DNA of 64,000 nucleotides from contig NZ_CAAHFG010000001.1 in the NCBI RefSeq assembly GCF_900890425.1, forward strand, positions 3,472,001-3,536,000, given 5' to 3'. The DNA comes from Pontiella desulfatans. Its GTDB lineage: Bacteria; Verrucomicrobiota; Kiritimatiellia; Kiritimatiellales; Pontiellaceae. A program made the translations under genes and the position numbers. Positions 27,037-34,591 of the stretch are shown piece after piece. The stretch's first letter is position 1; each line of letters begins with the position of its first letter. The notes below the pieces were generated by a model. The model saw nothing but the letters and a program-made list of their open reading frames with translations, searched no databases and was not told the origin of the DNA.

Positions 27037-28056
27037 TTAGTCCAGCTTACGCAGACTTCCACGGTCGAGGAATTCGGGCTGGAGAAGACGTTTCTGAAGC
27101 GGCAGGTCGGGATCTTCCGTTCGTTCAATGATGAGTTCACCACCGATGAACCCCAATTGACGCAGATCTGTTTTGTAGGTTGAGAGCCAAGTGGAACTCA
27201 GGGATCCCTCCACGGCATCATAACCGACCAGGCTAACATCCTCGGGAACCCGCAAACCGTTAGCCTCCAGCGCGGCTTTCAGGTGCAGCCCCATACGGTC
27301 ATGGTTGACCGCCACCGCCGTCACACCGTTCTTCTTAATGAGCTCAACAGCGGGCTGATAGGCCGCCATAGAGTCATCATCGGTTTCAACCTGCGCATAG
27401 GTAAAAACCTGGCTACCGGGATAACCACAGGCGGCCGCCGATTCGATGAATGCGCTCATTCGAATGCCCTTGTTATAGTCCGGATAAGCGTGGGTGACCA
27501 TCATGATGCGTTCGTGTCCACACTCCTTAAAGCGCCGCGCGGTACTGGCAAATGCCTCCGCCCCATCGGTCAGCACCGCATCACACGCCAGAGTCGGCGA
27601 ATAGGTGTCCACCAATACGGCGGGCACCAGCGCCCCCTCGATCGCCCACAACATTTCTTCTTCAGGAAAAATGCCGAGCATCAGCATGCCGGCCACGCTG
27701 CCGTCCGCCACAAACTTCGGGCGCTGCCGCTGTTCCTTGTTGGCGTTATAGCCGCTGATCAGCAGATTTTTATTATGCTCCATCATCGCCATCTCCACCC
27801 CCTCAAAAATATGGAGATAATAGGGATCGTTAAACAAATGCAGACAGGAAGGATAGGCCAGCACGCCAAAGGCATCGCTGGTCTTGCGGCGCAGGTTGCG
27901 CCCGGCCGAATTGGTGGTATAGCCCACCTGCTTGCAGGCCTTCAACACGCGTTTCAGCGTGTCCTCCTTCACCTTGCCGGTGCCAAAGTTCAGCGCGCGC
28001 GACACGGTCGCCGTCGAGACCCCGGCCAGTTCAGCCACCTTGTGGATTTCACTCAT
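27037..28056 (-). CDS. LacI-family transcriptional regulator
   Basis: 339 residues. The N-terminal helix-turn-helix VAELAGVSTATVSRALN (7-23) is followed by the hinge helix region and a periplasmic-binding-protein-like effector domain, so it should sense a sugar. TGTAAACATTTACA and a second related site lie 47-76 bp upstream, which suggests autoregulation. Sites of the same type occur at 4771, 26984 and 41332. The HAD gene lies downstream, with an operator between them. Effector unknown; a mannose- or deoxy-sugar-derived ligand would fit the neighbourhood. Confidence 0.93.
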   Translation of the reverse strand: MSEIHKVAELAGVSTATVSRALNFGTGKVKEDTLKRVLKACKQVGYTTNSAGRNLRRKTSDAFGVLAYPSCLHLFNDPYYLHIFEGVEMAMMEHNKNLLISGYNANKEQRQRPKFVADGSVAGMLMLGIFPEEEMLWAIEGALVPAVLVDTYSPTLACDAVLTDGAEAFASTARRFKECGHERIMMVTHAYPDYNKGIRMSAFIESAAACGYPGSQVFTYAQVETDDDSMAAYQPAVELIKKNGVTAVAVNHDRMGLHLKAALEANGLRVPEDVSLVGYDAVEGSLSSTWLSTYKTDLRQLGFIGGELIIERTEDPDLPLQKRLLQPEFLDRGSLRKLD

Positions 28057-28102
28057 GTTAATTGCCCTGCCTTAATTTCACCGAAAACACCCGAAATCGT
28101 CA

Positions 28103-28132
28103 TGTAAACATTTACAATGTAAACGTGTTACA
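28103..28132. promoter_or_regulatory. Tandem LacI-type operators upstream of lacI
   Basis: TGTAAACATTTACA (28103-28116) and TGTAAACGTGTTACA (28118-28132) lie side by side, 47-76 bp before the lacI start. The second overlaps the stop codon of the LamG remnant. Confidence 0.6.
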
Positions 28133-28340
28133 TTCCCGAATCAAGCAGTTCGTGTACACCTAATGCACCCCAACTGATACGAACTTCGTCGATGGCGCGC
28201 GGCTGGTCTTGCGGGATCGTTCCGCCGAGCGTCAGGGCAGACGCAAGCGGGGCCGCGCGGAATTTAGCGAACCCGGACAACGGTTTTTTCAAGGACTGCA
28301 GCGGGCCGTCGTTGGTCAGGTCGCGGTAATGAAGCGTTAT
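28128..28340 (-). pseudogene. LamG-domain C-terminal remnant
   Basis: Encodes ITLHYRDLTNDGPLQSLKKP, then a glycine-rich stretch, and AIDEVRISWGALGVHELL. The pattern matches the end of the LamG domain in the sulfatase at 29280-31469 (YYYQNLTDGGPLQSMKMEVS... FDEVRLTKGALKKTELL). The 5' part is missing and the frame runs back into iterated palindromes. Confidence 0.7.
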
Positions 28341-28376
28341 CCACCCAATCCAATATCGGCATTCAAAACTCCTGTT

Positions 28377-28433
28377 TTCCAATGTTTGGAAAATCCACAT
28401 GCGCCCTCACGCTGTGAGTTCCAAACATTGGAA
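28377..28433. repeat. Pair of exact iterated palindromes
   Basis: TTCCAATGTTTGGAA (28377-28391) and TTCCAAACATTGGAA (28419-28433), both exact matches to TTCCAANNNTTGGAA. They sit at the broken 5' end of the LamG remnant, next to the 127-bp dispersed repeat. Confidence 0.85.
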
Positions 28434-28459
28434 CTCATTCTGCCCGTTTTTTCCAACAT

Positions 28460-28586
28460 GAACCACTCCCGTTAGTCGTTATTTTTCTTTCATCAAAATT
28501 GCCGCTCTCTGCGATCGCTTCTTTTGGGAAATACCAAAAGCACTTTCGGAGTACCTCAGGTATCTATCGCTGCGCTTTCGGGAAAA
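28460..28586 (+). repeat. Dispersed ~127-bp repeat, copy 1
   Basis: Matches 60815-60944 in inverted orientation over its whole length (GAACCACT... through TTGCCGCTCTCTGCGATCGC and CTCAGGTATCTATCGCT to TTTCGGG). Contains the hairpin CTTTTGG-GAAATA-CCAAAAG at 28521-28540. The other copy has CTTTTTG/CAAAAAG, so one pair has changed on both sides. TTCCAA palindromes precede both copies. Confidence 0.8.
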
Positions 28587-28968
28587 AACAAACCCCTGTT
28601 TTTCTAAGGTTCGGAAAACCATGCGCCTGATGCGCCCTCAATTTAATTCACCAACCCCGAAAACAAGGGGGTATTGTACGCAAATTCCGTCCCGACCATA
28701 AAAGAAAATGATTAAGAGTTTTTGTAGGAATATTGCCGTTCCCGCTGGTCTCTTCTTTTTGGGGAATACAAAAAGGATTTGCCACTCCACTTTGTTACGT
28801 TTCCGTCCTGCCTCCGGCAGGCCAACCAGTTGGCGAATACGCCTGCGCGCCTCCGGCTCAGATCCCCATACGCGGTGTGTGAGAGGACGGCGTTAGTCCC
28901 TCTCTAAAAAAATCCCATCATGTTTGCGAAGGATTTTCTAACGCGACTACACAGCAGGAAAGGGTTTA

Positions 28969-29035
28969 GGCAGAATCATTGACAGCAGAATCATGAAGAC
29001 AGAACGTCCAGGGTTTGGGGAAAAATGATTCTGCC
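28969..29035. repeat. Inverted repeat of GCAGAATCAT units
   Basis: GGCAGAATCATT (28969-28980) is repeated as GCAGAATCAT at 28985-28994 and inverted as AATGATTCTGCC at 29024-29035. The outer pair could form an 11-12 bp stem. Function unknown. Confidence 0.6.
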
Positions 29036-29175
29036 ATACTCTTATCTTTGTATTTTGGTTCCGGCTTCGCCGGGTTGGGCTTTAAGCGTTTGGTTTTGGG
29101 GCAGCCAGACCACCTCCCATGCCTTTAGAAAATCATCCTGTCGACAAACTTGCCAACTGCCGGATTTAGGTTTAT

Positions 29176-29195
29176 CGGCGACAGGAATGTCGCCG
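29176..29195. terminator. Hairpin, possible terminator
   Basis: CGGCGACA-GGAA-TGTCGCCG is an 8-bp perfect stem with a GNRA-type loop, followed on the plus strand by CTCCTTTTT. It lies 85 bp past the end of the minus-strand sulfatase run. The T-tract orientation favours plus-strand termination. Confidence 0.4.
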
Positions 29196-29279
29196 CTCCT
29201 TTTTAGAAACCTTCTGAGCCTCTGTGGTGAAAAACCTGTGCCGCACTGCATGACAGGATGATCCAACGTCGCTTCATTC

Positions 29280-31469
29280 CTATCGCGCCGTTTTACGCTC
29301 TGAACCGTTTTCACGGATTTCCTGATACTGCTTCTTCAACCGCTCGGCCATTTCGGGATATTGGTCGATGACGTTGTTCTGCTCCATCGGGTCCTTATCG
29401 AGCTGGTAGAGGGCGGGCTCTGCCTCGGATTTGGAAACCCGCTTGCTCGCCCACTCCCCAATCTCATCATTCATGCCTTCGATATATTTCCAGTTGCCCA
29501 TGCGCAGCGCTTTGATGCCATGCACATTGTTGAGCACCGCATGCTCGCGCCTGGGTCCGACCGGTTTGCGGCGCGAAATTTCGTCGGCAAAGCTGAAGCT
29601 GTCGGGCGCATCGTCGAAGCCGCTTACGGGCTTGCCGGTGACGATGTGCTGCAGGGTTGAATAGATATCGGCCAGGCTGACGAGGCGGTCGGAGACCTGC
29701 CCCGGCTGTACCTGCCCCGGCCAGCGCACGATGAACGGAACGCGCACGCCGCCTTCCCAGATGGTGTGCTTGTCGCCTTTGCGTTCGCCGTTGATTTTCA
29801 GCCCCGCATCCATGGCCTGAAATTCGGGGCTGCCCACGTGGCCGGCATCGCTGCCGTTGTCGGACGAAAAGATGAAGAGCGTATTCTCCAGCTCACCGGC
29901 ATAGGCCAGCGCATCCATCACTTCACCCACCGAATGATCCAGCTCCTGAATAAAGTCGCCATAGGCCCCGATCGGGCTGGTGCCGCGGAATTGCGCGGAG
30001 GGTTCAATCGGATGATGCACGGCAGCCGCCGCAAAATAAAGAAACAGGGGTTGTTCCGGATATTCTTCTACAGAAGATCGAATCCACTGGCGCGCACGAT
30101 CGTTAAGATCCTGCGTCACCTGCTCGCGTTGACGCTGCGGGGCATCGTAGCCATGATACATCCCGCCGTAGAAGCTCCGCGAATACGGGCTGGTTCGGCG
30201 CGACCGCAGGCCATAAATCCCGTCGTTTTCAAAATAGACGCGCGCAAAGTCGTCGAGGTTGTTGGGCAGGCCAAAGTGATAGTGGAAGCCAACGTCGTTC
30301 GGCCCCGGCGAAATACTTTCGAGCGCGGCATAGTTATGTACCTTGTTTTGGCGGGTGTAACCAAGGTGCCATTTTCCAATGTGCGCCGTACGATATCCCT
30401 GCTCCTGCAACATCATGGCCACCGTACGTCGCCCCTCTTCGATCAGCAGCGGGTCGCCGGGATTGACGACTCCGGACTTGAGCCGGCCACGCCAGGCATA
30501 GCGCCCGGTTAGCATGGCATAGCGCGTCGGCGTGCAAACCGAGCCCGGCGCATAGGCTTCGGTGAAGAGCAACCCGTCTTTTGCCAGCTGATTGAGGCGC
30601 GGCGTGCGCACCAACTGCTCATCTGCACCGTAGGCGTTGAGACAGCCTGTTCCCAAATCGTCTGCAAGAAAAACCACAATGTTCGGCTTGGCAGTTCTCT
30701 TTTTTCCAGAGGCTGGAATCATGATTTCCCCCAGCGCGGCCGGTCCGGGCGGAACCAACAGCTCCGTCTTTTTCAGCGCCCCTTTCGTCAGGCGGACTTC
30801 ATCGAACCGCGCCGGTTCGTTATGAGAGTTTCCACCGATCCGAAGCGGGGCGGAAGAATCAAACAGAGCCGAAAAACCGGACACCTCCATTTTCATCGAT
30901 TGCAACGGGCCGCCATCCGTCAGGTTTTGGTAATAGTAGGTCACACGGTGGTCAGCAGGCTCAACCACGGCTGCAACATAATAATTTTTGCCGCCCACAA
31001 AGGCGCCCTTGACCGGGGTGAAGGCGCGCGGGGCAAAGGTCTGCGTTCCATCCTTCGTCAGGTTGACCGACAGGCGGCCGTTGTCTTCATTGATCCAGAA
31101 GCGCCATGACTGCTCGCCTTTCGCGCCCCACTGCCCCGCCAACGTCTGGAAGCCGCGCGGCGATGGTGAAATGAAGCCCTCGATAGTAAAGGCGGCGGAA
31201 CCGAAATTGAGCACTGCATGATCGGGAGTGGTGAAAAAAGCGCCGACTCGATCCGTATCGGCCATGCCACGGTTTTCTGCATCGAGCACCGGGTTCAAAA
31301 AGGATGAACCCTTTACCGCTTTTGCGTCGCCATTGACTTCCAGCGTCAATGTACCCGCCGCTGAATTCGCCAGCTCCTCACCCGGTTCAAACCGCCAATA
31401 CCCCACCGTTTCCGCCTGCGCACCCAGCGCCAGTAATAAAAGTAAACCTGTTGCAATGTGTTTATTCAT
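29280..31469 (-). CDS. Type I sulfatase with N-terminal LamG domain
   Basis: 729 residues from the ATG at 31469. This start overlaps the TAA of the upstream sulfatase (ATGAATAA) and lies 10 bases after GGAG. Signal peptide about 1-19. A LamG/concanavalin-like domain (about 20-240, opening TVGYWRFEPG and closing FDEVRLTKGAL) comes before the catalytic domain. DDLGTG follows near 270, and the maturation motif CTPTR has its Cys at about 312. FSSDNG and LYQLDKDPMEQNNV follow. The usual order in this window is catalytic domain first, so the N-terminal binding module is notable. Last gene of the symporter-led run. Confidence 0.93.
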   Translation of the reverse strand: MNKHIATGLLLLLALGAQAETVGYWRFEPGEELANSAAGTLTLEVNGDAKAVKGSSFLNPVLDAENRGMADTDRVGAFFTTPDHAVLNFGSAAFTIEGFISPSPRGFQTLAGQWGAKGEQSWRFWINEDNGRLSVNLTKDGTQTFAPRAFTPVKGAFVGGKNYYVAAVVEPADHRVTYYYQNLTDGGPLQSMKMEVSGFSALFDSSAPLRIGGNSHNEPARFDEVRLTKGALKKTELLVPPGPAALGEIMIPASGKKRTAKPNIVVFLADDLGTGCLNAYGADEQLVRTPRLNQLAKDGLLFTEAYAPGSVCTPTRYAMLTGRYAWRGRLKSGVVNPGDPLLIEEGRRTVAMMLQEQGYRTAHIGKWHLGYTRQNKVHNYAALESISPGPNDVGFHYHFGLPNNLDDFARVYFENDGIYGLRSRRTSPYSRSFYGGMYHGYDAPQRQREQVTQDLNDRARQWIRSSVEEYPEQPLFLYFAAAAVHHPIEPSAQFRGTSPIGAYGDFIQELDHSVGEVMDALAYAGELENTLFIFSSDNGSDAGHVGSPEFQAMDAGLKINGERKGDKHTIWEGGVRVPFIVRWPGQVQPGQVSDRLVSLADIYSTLQHIVTGKPVSGFDDAPDSFSFADEISRRKPVGPRREHAVLNNVHGIKALRMGNWKYIEGMNDEIGEWASKRVSKSEAEPALYQLDKDPMEQNNVIDQYPEMAERLKKQYQEIRENGSERKTAR

Positions 31470-33090
31470 TCTCATTTCTCTCCTGTTTGAATTCCCCAAA
31501 ATTATGCGGAAGATCCGCGGAATAATCCTTCAGCCGCAATTTCATTTTTTCGAGCACAGTGGTATATTCGGGATTCCTCGCCAGATTATTCTGTTCGTCG
31601 GAATCACGGTTCAGATCGTAAAGCTGATCGGCTTCGTAATAGGCGGGGAAATCCCGGGCCACATGGTAACGCGGCGGACGGTCGGCCGGGCTCCATGACT
31701 TAAACGCAGGATCATCCACCCAATGACCCAACTGACTCAATACCTTCCCCGCATCCTGCTGTTTCTGCATTTCGGGCGGAAGACGCCATGCGATATACTT
31801 AAATCCGTCGTCGCTCACCACCGCGCGGGTGGTAGTGATTTCAAAATAAAGCGAGTCGCGCCAGCCGGACGGCGCTTCCCCTTTGAGCAGCGGCAGGAAG
31901 CTCATGCCGTCGAGCGGCATCGATGCGGGCGGCTGAATGCCGGCTATCTGAAACAAGGTCGGGGCGATATCGAGCGTGGAGACCAGTGCATCACATTCAA
32001 CGCCTGATTTAATTTTGCCTGGCCAGCGGACAGCGAAGGGAACGTGCGCGCTTTCATAGAGTGCCAGCTTTCCGCGCCACTGGTGGTCGGATGTGAAAAT
32101 GACCACCGTGTTTTCATCGAGCCCCAGTTCATCGAGCTTCTCAAGCACCGCGCCCACAGAGTCATCAATCCATGTCGATGCAACAGCATTGCCTCTGGCC
32201 CAGTCAGGGTGGGCGGCACTCGCCTTTTTCGCAACCCTATCGGTCCATCCTTTCAGCGCCCGTTTCTTGACGCTCTCCCGTGACGGCTGAACATTCGGCG
32301 CTTCATCCAGGTATCCGAGCGGCGTAATCCGCGGGTCGGCGTCAATCGAATCAAGCGAATTGGGCCCGTGCGGCGTGGTGGTGGCCAGGTAGAGCATGAA
32401 GGGATTGTCTTTATTCTGCTCAACAAATTCGAGCGCCCCTTCGGTGACCCACTCCTGATTATGCACATCCAGCTCGCGAATACGGACATAGTTAATATTG
32501 GAGGCATAGAGGCGATCCACCACATCGAATCCGCCGAGTCGTTTAACCGTTTTTTGGGCGGACAAATAGTTTTCCAACAGTTTTCGTTTTACATCCGGGT
32601 CGCGCGGATTGTCTTTCGGGTTCAGCGTGTTCGGCCAAAGCTCGTTATGGCTCCCACCGACCATCCATTTGCCGACAAGCCCCGTCGTGTAGCCATTTTT
32701 CTGCAGCACTTTGGGAAACGTCAGCTCATCTTTTCTCAGCCAGGGCGACCAACCGATATTTGCCTGTTCGGAACGATTAAACTCTGCACTTCGGGACGCA
32801 TATTGACCCGTCAGCAAGCAGTAGCGGCTGGGCGTGCAGACGGGCGACGGCACATAGGCACGGGAGAAGACCATGCCGTCTTTGAAAAACCGGTCCAGAT
32901 GTGGCGTATGCGCGGGCGGGGTGATCCCCGGCTTCAACCAGCGGCTCCCCATTTTGGTATTCCTGTAATACCCCAGGTTCACAAACTCCAGATCATCGGT
33001 GAAAATGACCACAAAGTTGGGTTTCTTCGGTTCGGCCACGGCTCCAAGCGCCAACGCCAAAATCAAACTGATTACTGTGCCTTTGTTCAT
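31462..33090 (-). CDS. Type I sulfatase
   Basis: 542 residues. The frame extends to 33345, but the true start is the ATG at 33090. GAAAGGAGCATT precedes it, and a clean signal peptide begins there (about 1-19, VISLILALALGAVA). DD at 32-33, CTPSR at Cys85, FTSDHQWRGK mid-protein and LYDLNRDSDEQNNLA near the end. An insertion (WLKPGITPPAHTPHLD) separates the DD and CTPSR more than usual. The last codons overlap the next sulfatase start by 8 bp, which suggests translational coupling. Confidence 0.93.
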   Translation of the reverse strand: MNKGTVISLILALALGAVAEPKKPNFVVIFTDDLEFVNLGYYRNTKMGSRWLKPGITPPAHTPHLDRFFKDGMVFSRAYVPSPVCTPSRYCLLTGQYASRSAEFNRSEQANIGWSPWLRKDELTFPKVLQKNGYTTGLVGKWMVGGSHNELWPNTLNPKDNPRDPDVKRKLLENYLSAQKTVKRLGGFDVVDRLYASNINYVRIRELDVHNQEWVTEGALEFVEQNKDNPFMLYLATTTPHGPNSLDSIDADPRITPLGYLDEAPNVQPSRESVKKRALKGWTDRVAKKASAAHPDWARGNAVASTWIDDSVGAVLEKLDELGLDENTVVIFTSDHQWRGKLALYESAHVPFAVRWPGKIKSGVECDALVSTLDIAPTLFQIAGIQPPASMPLDGMSFLPLLKGEAPSGWRDSLYFEITTTRAVVSDDGFKYIAWRLPPEMQKQQDAGKVLSQLGHWVDDPAFKSWSPADRPPRYHVARDFPAYYEADQLYDLNRDSDEQNNLARNPEYTTVLEKMKLRLKDYSADLPHNFGEFKQERNENE

Positions 33091-33108
33091 AATGCTCCTT
33101 TCAATATT

Positions 33109-33123
33109 TTCCAAGGTTTGAAA
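33109..33123. repeat. Iterated palindrome, one mismatch
   Basis: TTCCAAGGTTTGAAA in the 43-bp gap between two sulfatase genes. Confidence 0.7.
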
Positions 33124-33133
33124 ACACGATATC

Positions 33134-34591
33134 TTAGTTCTGCAGCCCTGTCGGGCGGGTCCAGTCTTTGCCGCGGATGGTTTCAAGTTCTTTGAGCAGT
33201 TGCTCCACTTTTTCGGGATGGTCTTTCCAAACATTGGAAACCTCGGCTTCTCCGGGGGTCTCAGACAAATTAAACAACCGGTTTTTGTTTTCGCCTTTGT
33301 GCATGCCGTTGAAGGGCGGGTCTTCGTCGATCCCGGTATATTCAATCAGCTTCCAGTCGCCGCGCCGGATGGCAAAGATGCCGTAGTGCGATTCCATCAC
33401 GACCGACTCGCGCGCGCCCTTCCCCTTTCCGCTGAAGAGCGGCCAGAGGTTGATGCTATCCTCGGCGGCTTCCTTCGGCACATCCAGGCCCGCCGCAGCT
33501 GCCAACGTCGCCATCAGATCGACCACACCGACGAGGTCGGAATCGTTGACCGCACCTGCGGGCACCTTGCCGGGCCAGCGTACGGCGAACGGCACACGAA
33601 AGCCGCCCTCGAAGATGGAATGCTTGCGGCCGCGCCATCCGCCGGTCGTATCGTGCCCGGCGTTGACGGCCAGGTGATAGGCCGTCGGCTGGCCATTGAC
33701 CATCCGATGATTCTCCCCCTCCACACCGCCATTATCGGACGTAAAAACAATCAGGGTATTATCGAGAATGCCCTGCTCTTCCAGCTCGGTCAGAATGCTG
33801 CCCATCATGCCATCCATCTGCTGGACAAAATCGCCGTAGGGGCCGATGGCACTTTTTTGGTTTCCATTGCGCGGAACAATCGGCCAGTGCACTTCGGCCG
33901 GGTTAACCACCATGAAGAAGGGCTTCTTTGCATTCTCGGCAATGAACGCAACCGCCTTGTCCTCAACATAGCGCGAGGCGGCATCATCGGTGCGCGATGA
34001 GTCTATACCGGTAAAGCGATAGTTGGGAAACTCCTCGATGTCCTCGCCGGGAATACGGTTAACGATTTCGTGGTTTTCCATAAAGGCCTGCGGCTGGTTG
34101 CCCAGGTTGGCCGGAAAGCCCTGAAACAGATCAAAACCGACTTCGCACGGCCCGGGCTTGAGCGGCTGAGTCCAGTCGGTCTTTTCTCCAACCCCCAAAC
34201 CGATATGCCACTTGCCAAAGCCTGCGGTGACATATCCGTTTTGCTGGAACAGCTTCGGCAGGGTCATGCGGTTGGTACTGATCAGCAGCGGGTCATCGCC
34301 GGCAGCCACATGGCGTTTCAAACTCGTGCGCCAGCAGTACCGCCCCGTCAGCACCGCATAGCGGGTCGGCGTGCAGACCGCATTCGGCGTATAGGCCTGC
34401 TTAAAAACAGTGCCCTCCTGCGCGAGCCGGTCGAGGTGCGGCGTGAAGAATTTATCCGCGCCATTAAAACCCACATCGCCATAACCGAGATCATCGGCCA
34501 GAAAAATAAGTACGTTGGGCTTTGCTTCCGCCCGGGCAGCAGGCGAGCTCATGAACCCCAGTATGATTGCAATGATTATCTGCTGTTTCAT
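33134..34591 (-). CDS. Type I sulfatase
   Basis: 485 residues. Signal peptide about 1-21, DD at 33-34, CTPTR at Cys73, FGKWHIGLG near 125, FTSDNGG mid-protein and LFNLSETPGEAEV near the end. The start ATG overlaps the stop of the upstream sulfatase (ATGA, 34588-34591). An iterated palindrome lies inside the frame at 33225-33239 and encodes VSNVWK just before DHPEKVEQLL, where family members usually have a short loop. The 33-residue GKWH-to-GFDLF segment resembles GalNAc-type arylsulfatases, but the substrate is not determined. Confidence 0.94.
   Translation of the reverse strand: MKQQIIIAIILGFMSSPAARAEAKPNVLIFLADDLGYGDVGFNGADKFFTPHLDRLAQEGTVFKQAYTPNAVCTPTRYAVLTGRYCWRTSLKRHVAAGDDPLLISTNRMTLPKLFQQNGYVTAGFGKWHIGLGVGEKTDWTQPLKPGPCEVGFDLFQGFPANLGNQPQAFMENHEIVNRIPGEDIEEFPNYRFTGIDSSRTDDAASRYVEDKAVAFIAENAKKPFFMVVNPAEVHWPIVPRNGNQKSAIGPYGDFVQQMDGMMGSILTELEEQGILDNTLIVFTSDNGGVEGENHRMVNGQPTAYHLAVNAGHDTTGGWRGRKHSIFEGGFRVPFAVRWPGKVPAGAVNDSDLVGVVDLMATLAAAAGLDVPKEAAEDSINLWPLFSGKGKGARESVVMESHYGIFAIRRGDWKLIEYTGIDEDPPFNGMHKGENKNRLFNLSETPGEAEVSNVWKDHPEKVEQLLKELETIRGKDWTRPTGLQN
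33225..33239. repeat. Iterated palindrome inside sulfatase gene
   Basis: TTCCAAACATTGGAA, exact. Read in frame on the minus strand as S-N-V-W-K. Confidence 0.85.

Larger units (their letters stand above)
28587..29279. other. Gene-free repeat-rich gap
   Basis: No credible gene. A related hairpin (CTTTTTG/CAAAAAG) is at 28755-28775 within a partial third copy (TTGCCGTTCCCGCTGGTCTC). A worn palindrome is at 28601-28617. CCTGCCTCCGGCAGG lies near 28808, and CCGGCTTCGCCGG is at 29061-29073. This looks like decayed mobile or repeat DNA. Confidence 0.6.

Noticed and set aside
28460-29279. CRISPR-like or tRNA-like structure in the repeat gap
   Set aside because: The repeats are not evenly spaced and have no spacers, and no cloverleaf could be drawn.
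33091-33345. 85-residue N-terminal extension of the sulfatase at 31462-33090
   Set aside because: Overlaps the end of the upstream sulfatase and the palindrome. The ATG at 33090 has the ribosome-binding site and signal peptide.
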